Positions 6,266 to 10,238 of a stretch of 10,238 bases of DNA are shown here, one piece after another. Position 1 is the first letter of the stretch. Each line of letters opens with the position of its first letter. The notes beneath the pieces are model-generated. The model made no database searches and had not been told where the DNA came from. It saw only the letters and a program-made list of their open reading frames with translations. Source of the stretch: Treponema sp. GTDB lineage: Bacteria; Spirochaetota; Spirochaetia; Treponematales; Breznakiellaceae. The DNA is taken from the NCBI GenBank assembly GCA_031268245.1, contig JAIRXN010000163.1:1-10238 (forward strand), in the 5' to 3' direction. Made by a program: the position numbers and the translations under genes.

Positions 6266-7081
6266 GAAGTTTCCGGACAAGCCCAGTATTGCTTCCAGTA
6301 CGCCGCCGGCAACGGCAAGCGCCTTGTCGGAAACAGTGAAGCAGTGTTCCCGTTTGCAGCGGGGGTCGATATCCCCGGCCTTCATCCCCTTAAAAACTTC
6401 AATTCCGGAAGGAAGAATTCCCCGGACTACACCGCCAATGCCGGCCTGAATAGGGAGTCCTGAGACTTCCGCAACCGTATCCCCGGCCTGTACCGTATCC
6501 CCGATTGAAACCAGCGCCCTGAAGATCCCCGCCGCAGGAGAGCGGAGAAGCCGTTCTACGCTGTAACCGCCGATCTCGCCGGGGACGCCGGTATTGGGAA
6601 GGGCGCCGCCTTTGGTAATGACCCGGCCGAGTGTATGTCCCCGCATGGTTTCTATGACGGCATGACAGTCCGTTCCCGCAGTAAAGCCCGGCCCCAGTGC
6701 AATAACACTGCGGGCATCGTTACGGGAAGTGCCGGTATTGCGTTTTGCCATGATCGCATCAATCAGTACCGGGGCCTTCAATTGATCCCTGCAATCGCAT
6801 TGAGGATCGACAAGGACGGCGATTTTTCCTTCTCTTGAAATGCGGAGGGCCTCTTCCGCGTGCGCGGCCAGCATCGCTTCACAATCTTCGACCTGTACAT
6901 GGTTTTGGTAGACCGTTTCGGAAAAGCAGACGCTCCTCCGCACCGCAAGCGGCTTTTCAACTTCGGTCATCACGATATCGAAACCGGCGCGGCGGAGCCG
7001 CAGGGCTGTGCCGGAAGCGAGATCCCCCGCACCCTTTATCAATACCGTCCCGAATCTTTTGGAATTCAAATCCGTTCCCAT
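6257..7081 (-). CDS. yqeB: YqeB-family selenium-dependent molybdenum hydroxylase accessory protein, single-domain form
   Basis: A 274-residue cytoplasmic protein matching the C-terminal domain of E. coli YqeB and the short Enterococcus EF2563-type proteins. The family occurs with selenium-dependent molybdenum hydroxylases and is thought to help mature the selenium-containing molybdenum cofactor; its reaction is unknown. Recognisable segments are the Rossmann-like start IKGAGDLASGTALRLRRAGF (15-34), VEKPLAVRRSV (41-51), VDPQCD (91-96), IALGPGFTAGTDCHAVIET (127-145), GALPNTGVPGEIGGY (159-173), a biotinyl-like segment SPAAGIFRALVSIGDTV (181-197) and KAGDIDPR (234-241). E. coli YqeB also has an N-terminal XdhC-like half that is absent here. 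The gene overlaps the end of ssnA by 16 bases and lacks a clear Shine-Dalgarno sequence, so it is probably translated by coupling to ssnA. It is the last gene of the operon as visible. Confidence 0.9.
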   Translation of the reverse strand: MGTDLNSKRFGTVLIKGAGDLASGTALRLRRAGFDIVMTEVEKPLAVRRSVCFSETVYQNHVQVEDCEAMLAAHAEEALRISREGKIAVLVDPQCDCRDQLKAPVLIDAIMAKRNTGTSRNDARSVIALGPGFTAGTDCHAVIETMRGHTLGRVITKGGALPNTGVPGEIGGYSVERLLRSPAAGIFRALVSIGDTVQAGDTVAEVSGLPIQAGIGGVVRGILPSGIEVFKGMKAGDIDPRCKREHCFTVSDKALAVAGGVLEAILGLSGNFSF

Positions 7082-8394
7082 AGTTTTTGGGCAAGTTCTC
7101 TTGAGTGGGCGAACAAAGCCTCTTCGTCAATGTTTTTAAGTACCCGCTCTTCCATGATTAGCCTGCCGTTGATAATCGTAGTATCCACATGACGTCCCGA
7201 AAGACCAAAGAGGATGTGGCTGTTGATCGTGTTTTCGTTCAGCGGCGTAGGCGCTTTGTAATCCACGATGATGATATCCGCATAGTGATCTTTCTTTAAG
7301 GCGCCGAGTTTGCCTTTGATGAAACGTTCCATGATTGTTTTGTTGTTTTCAAAAAGCATGAGATGAGGTTCCGCCCAGGCAACAGAAGGAATACCGGCTC
7401 CGTGTTTATGGAGAATTGCCGCTGTCTTGAGGGACTCGGTCATGTCGGAACTGTAGCCGTCGGTTCCAAGCCCCATGAGTATCCCTTTTTTGAGCATGGT
7501 CAATACCGGGGAAAGGCCGACAGCATTTCCCATGTTGGATTGGGGATTGTGAATCACCGCAACATTGCCTTCCTTCAGGAGATCCATCTCTTCTTCCGTT
7601 ATGTGAACGCAATGAACGGCCAGCGACTTTTCGGAAAGCAGCCCGTATGTATGGAGCCTCTCGATTACCCGCATGCCGTATTTGCCCACGGCGTCGATCT
7701 GATCCTCAATTCCTTCCGCCGCATGAATATGAAAACCAATTCCGCAAGAGGCGGCGGCTTCGATACACTGTTTCATCGTCTTTTCGCCGATGGTCATCTG
7801 CGCATGCATGCCGAACAGGGACTTTAACATATCGTCATTCTTTGAGGCGCAGTGTTTTGCAAAATCAATATTCTCCGCAATGCCCGCACCGGCAATTTCA
7901 GGTCCATCCCGGTCGGAAACTTCATAGCAAAGGTTACTCCGTATACCGGACAGTTCCGCGGCTTCCGCGATCCTGAAGAGGCTCCCCCGGACGGCAAAGG
8001 GACTTGCATGGTGATCGATTACCGAAGTAACGCCGGAACGTATCCCGTCGATCATGGGACCGATTGCGCTGTAGTATACGTCTTCCGGGCCGAGTTCCTT
8101 GTCAAGCCGCCACCAGAGACCGGAGAGAATTTCTGTGAAGGTCGTAGCGGGCTTGGTTCCAAGGTTCATGCCGCGGGCAAAGGTACTGTAGTAGTGCATG
8201 TGAGTATTGATGAAACCGGGCATCACAATGCGGCCCCGGGCGTCGATGCGTTCCGCATCCGGGTATCTTGACTCAAGGGCGGCGCTCCCGCCCAGATCGG
8301 CAATGAGTTTACCCTCAATGGCTATGGCGCCCTTTTCAATAAAGGGCGCCGAAGGATCGCGGGTTATAAGACGGCCGTTGATAATTAAAATCAT
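7066..8394 (-). CDS. ssnA: SsnA, putative metal-dependent aminohydrolase of the selenium/molybdenum hydroxylase cluster
   Basis: A 442-residue cytoplasmic amidohydrolase of the TRZ/ATZ (chlorohydrolase/deaminase) group, the same length class as E. coli SsnA. Expected metal ligands are visible: His65 and His67 (INTHMHYYSTFARGM), His224 in HIHAAE with Glu227 as likely proton shuttle, and Asp312 in GLGTDGYSSDM. Segments typical of SsnA rather than guanine deaminase include SGLWWRLDKEL (91-101), GVTSVIDHHASP (121-132), HNPQSNM (282-288) and YKAPTPLNENTI (379-390). The substrate is not established; a purine or related heterocycle is the natural guess from the cluster. The ATG at 8394 follows GAGG (8400-8403) by five bases and lies two bases past the ygfK stop, so the genes are co-transcribed. 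The end overlaps yqeB by 16 bases. Confidence 0.93.
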   Translation of the reverse strand: MILIINGRLITRDPSAPFIEKGAIAIEGKLIADLGGSAALESRYPDAERIDARGRIVMPGFINTHMHYYSTFARGMNLGTKPATTFTEILSGLWWRLDKELGPEDVYYSAIGPMIDGIRSGVTSVIDHHASPFAVRGSLFRIAEAAELSGIRSNLCYEVSDRDGPEIAGAGIAENIDFAKHCASKNDDMLKSLFGMHAQMTIGEKTMKQCIEAAASCGIGFHIHAAEGIEDQIDAVGKYGMRVIERLHTYGLLSEKSLAVHCVHITEEEMDLLKEGNVAVIHNPQSNMGNAVGLSPVLTMLKKGILMGLGTDGYSSDMTESLKTAAILHKHGAGIPSVAWAEPHLMLFENNKTIMERFIKGKLGALKKDHYADIIIVDYKAPTPLNENTINSHILFGLSGRHVDTTIINGRLIMEERVLKNIDEEALFAHSRELAQKLWERI

Positions 8395-8396
8395 AT

Positions 8397-10238
8397 CTAC
8401 CTCAGCAAGTAACTGTATTTGCCTTCGATCAAATCGATCAAATCGATCACGGCAGCATATTTTTCCGGAAGAGTGTTTTCTTCCCTGCGCCAGGTAAAGC
8501 TTGTCTTATCCTGCAGGCGCACACGCCAGGAACCATCCCCGAAGGAGAAGAAACCGGGATTACCACTGTCCATGAAATCTTCACCGCTGCTGAAGACCGT
8601 AAGTTTTTCCCGGTAGGGAGATCCGGCATGGGGACAGAAGGTGGCGCAGTTGCCGCATTCGTTACACATACGGTCGATGTGAAGAATCTGATGGATTCCC
8701 CCGATGCTTCCGGGTTCCGCATCGCTTATCATTACGTTTGCCCGGTTGGGACAGACATCGACACAGATTTCACAGATACGGTTACATGAAAGACAGCGCC
8801 CCGCATCTTTTTCTATTTCCGTTTTACCGCTTCCCCCGGCAAGTACTCCCTTCTTTGCATAGACTTCCGGAATGCTCTCCATCCGGCCGGAGAGGAACTC
8901 ATACCCGTCACAAAAATCAATTTCGAGAGAGAGTTTTTTAAGGATATCCTTACTTGCTCTTTTGGCGTCCTTAACGGCTTTTACCACCGTGGCGCTTCCT
9001 GCCTTACAGTCTCCGGCTATGTACACATCTTTAAGACTGCATGCACAGTATTTATTCACCAGGGGCATGCCTTTTGAATTAAGCTCAATTCCGTTCCGGG
9101 TAAAGATGCCGGTATCGACACGCGCTCCCACCGCGTTTATCACCCGGTCTGTACGGATCTCTTTTCTCAAGCCCGAAGCCTTAACGCTCCTGCGGCCTGC
9201 GGCATCGTAATCTCCCAGAACCATTTGCTCACAGACAAGGGTGGCGCCTGTATATGAGAGAGGGGCCAGCAATTCCAGAAATTCAACTCCGTCTTCCAGA
9301 GCGCCTTCAATCTCTTCGATTTGAGCCGGCATGAATTCACGGGTTCTCCGGTATACGATAGAAACTTTTTCAACTCCCCTGTTCCGTTTTGCCGCCCTGG
9401 CGCAGTCCATTGCAACGTCTCCTCCGCCGATGACAACTACTTCCTTTCCCAGATCAAGATTGAGAAAAGAACGTTTTGAATCTTCAAGGAAGGCAAGCGC
9501 ATCAACTGCCCCTTCAAGTTTTATGTCGCCGGGAAGCCATGCTCCTGTCGCAATAACCACAAAGCGGTGATGTTTCCGCAATTCTTCTATAGAGTCCATC
9601 TCTGCAGCGAATTTAAATTCCACACCGGTTTTTACCGCAAGGGCGAGATCCTGTTTAATCGAAGATTCAGGCATTCTGAATGAAGGGATCACATACTCCA
9701 CGATGCCGTAGGGCCTCTCCCGTTTTTCATAAACCGTAACCGGCACCCCGTTCCGTCTCAAAAAGATTGCGGCCGCAATACCCGCGGGCCCGGCGCCGAT
9801 GACTCCGGCAGATTCTGAAGTTTTCAAGGGCGGTGTTTTCATTGAGGCGATATATTCATCCCCCGCTTTTTCGCAGGCAACGCGTTTCGCCTCACGGATT
9901 GCAAGAGAATCATCATAGTCCACGCGCGTACAGTAAAATTGACACTGGTGATCGCAGATTGCACCGAGGATCGCGGGAGCGGTGTTTTCGGCAAGAATGA
10001 TCTCGTAAGCTCCCCTGTAATCTCCTTTTGAAAGACGGTCAAGGTATTCCGGTATCTTCTGATGAATCGGACAGCCTCCCCTTCTGCAGGGCGCCTTGGC
10101 GCAGTCAAAGAGAGGCAATTCTGAATTTGTTTTCCGCGAAGCGCTCTGCCGGTATTCCCGGCGGTAACGCTTCATTCCGCTTATCCGGGCAGTCAATTCA
10201 TTGAGGGCTTCCATCTTAATGCCCTTCCCGGTTTCTAT
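8397..10238 (-). CDS. ygfK: YgfK, putative flavin/iron-sulfur oxidoreductase (historically 'selenate reductase' subunit), cut off by the window edge
   Basis: The visible 613 residues are the C-terminal part of a protein of roughly 1030 residues in E. coli. Numbering from the ATG at 10214: an N-terminal GltD-like [4Fe-4S] region with C38, C43, C48 and CDHQCQFYC (87-95); an FAD-binding Rossmann motif VIGAGPAGIAA (138-148); an NAD(P)H Rossmann motif VVVIGGGDVAMD (259-270); a GltD-type VYIAGDCKAGSATV segment (397-410); then a ferredoxin-like domain with CLSCNRICEICVDVCP (474-489) and CNECGNCATFCP (517-528). It should pass electrons between NAD(P)H and a partner, probably the molybdenum hydroxylase. 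The frame stays open eight codons beyond that ATG to the window end, and the sequence there continues to align with the middle of YgfK, so the ATG is internal and the dihydroorotate-dehydrogenase-like N-terminal part lies outside. A purine-rich run before the ATG could mimic a ribosome site, but homology argues against it. The stop lies two bases before ssnA. Confidence 0.92.
   Translation of the reverse strand: METGKGIKMEALNELTARISGMKRYRREYRQSASRKTNSELPLFDCAKAPCRRGGCPIHQKIPEYLDRLSKGDYRGAYEIILAENTAPAILGAICDHQCQFYCTRVDYDDSLAIREAKRVACEKAGDEYIASMKTPPLKTSESAGVIGAGPAGIAAAIFLRRNGVPVTVYEKRERPYGIVEYVIPSFRMPESSIKQDLALAVKTGVEFKFAAEMDSIEELRKHHRFVVIATGAWLPGDIKLEGAVDALAFLEDSKRSFLNLDLGKEVVVIGGGDVAMDCARAAKRNRGVEKVSIVYRRTREFMPAQIEEIEGALEDGVEFLELLAPLSYTGATLVCEQMVLGDYDAAGRRSVKASGLRKEIRTDRVINAVGARVDTGIFTRNGIELNSKGMPLVNKYCACSLKDVYIAGDCKAGSATVVKAVKDAKRASKDILKKLSLEIDFCDGYEFLSGRMESIPEVYAKKGVLAGGSGKTEIEKDAGRCLSCNRICEICVDVCPNRANVMISDAEPGSIGGIHQILHIDRMCNECGNCATFCPHAGSPYREKLTVFSSGEDFMDSGNPGFFSFGDGSWRVRLQDKTSFTWRREENTLPEKYAAVIDLIDLIEGKYSYLLR
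8425..8451. repeat. Three 9-base tandem repeats within the ygfK 3' end
   Basis: TCGATCAAA occurs twice in full and once for seven bases (8425-8449). In ygfK it encodes the IDLIDLIE stretch near the C-terminus. The unit length keeps the frame, so slippage would add or remove three residues in a region that varies among homologues. A coding explanation is sufficient. Confidence 0.6.

Noticed and set aside
6257..10238. In-frame selenocysteine (UGA) codons in the selenium-linked genes
   Set aside because: All three frames run uninterrupted to ordinary stops, with expected C-termini and no hairpin needed; this system uses selenium in a cofactor, not necessarily as selenocysteine in these proteins.
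4107..10238. A single functional system linking metY, the thioesterase and the selenium cluster through sulfur/selenium chemistry
   Set aside because: MetY has its own promoter, the thioesterase acts on CoA esters, and an opposing gene splits the two blocks. Nothing in the sequence ties them together.

Overview
The window looks like ordinary chromosomal DNA from an anaerobic, host-associated bacterium. The best guess is a spirochaete of the Treponema type. The evidence is indirect: a large hybrid kinase with tandem periplasmic solute-binding sensors, a selenium/molybdenum-hydroxylase accessory cluster, and base composition that looks close to even by eye. No rRNA or other marker is present, so the taxonomy is tentative. 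I see no tRNA, rRNA, CRISPR array, transposase or phage gene.

Layout, left to right. (1) 10-3906, minus strand: a 1298-residue membrane hybrid histidine kinase (two SBP3-like sensors, one membrane helix, GAF-like domain, HisKA, HATPase, two receiver domains). (2) 3907-4106: a 200-base gap with a strong hairpin at the end of the metY transcript, a separate 61-base inverted-repeat element, and a possible kinase promoter very close to the kinase start codon. (3) 4107-5396, minus: metY, O-acetylhomoserine sulfhydrylase, with its own near-consensus promoter and a palindrome just downstream of the predicted transcription start. (4) 5468-5893, minus: a PaaI-type hotdog thioesterase whose last codons overlap the metY promoter. 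(5) 5980-6237, plus: an 85-residue protein made of three 29-residue Cys/His modules, the only plus-strand gene and the least explained object here. (6) 6257-10238, minus: three tightly packed genes read in the order ygfK, ssnA, yqeB, the last converging on the small gene.

The right-hand block is the most coherent unit. YgfK (flavin/iron-sulfur oxidoreductase), SsnA (amidohydrolase) and YqeB are accessory proteins that co-occur with selenium-dependent molybdenum hydroxylases, such as xanthine or purine dehydrogenases carrying a labile selenium cofactor. The ygfK-ssnA neighbourhood matches E. coli. ygfK runs off the right edge with no stop, so only about its C-terminal 60% is visible and the hydroxylase itself must lie elsewhere. 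The organism probably breaks down purines or related heterocycles anaerobically. The kinase, metY and thioesterase have no evident functional link to that block or to each other.

Two genes (the kinase and the thioesterase) lack a Shine-Dalgarno sequence and have -10-like hexamers only 6-9 bases before the ATG, which suggests leaderless transcripts. metY, ssnA and the small Cys/His gene have clear ribosome binding sites.
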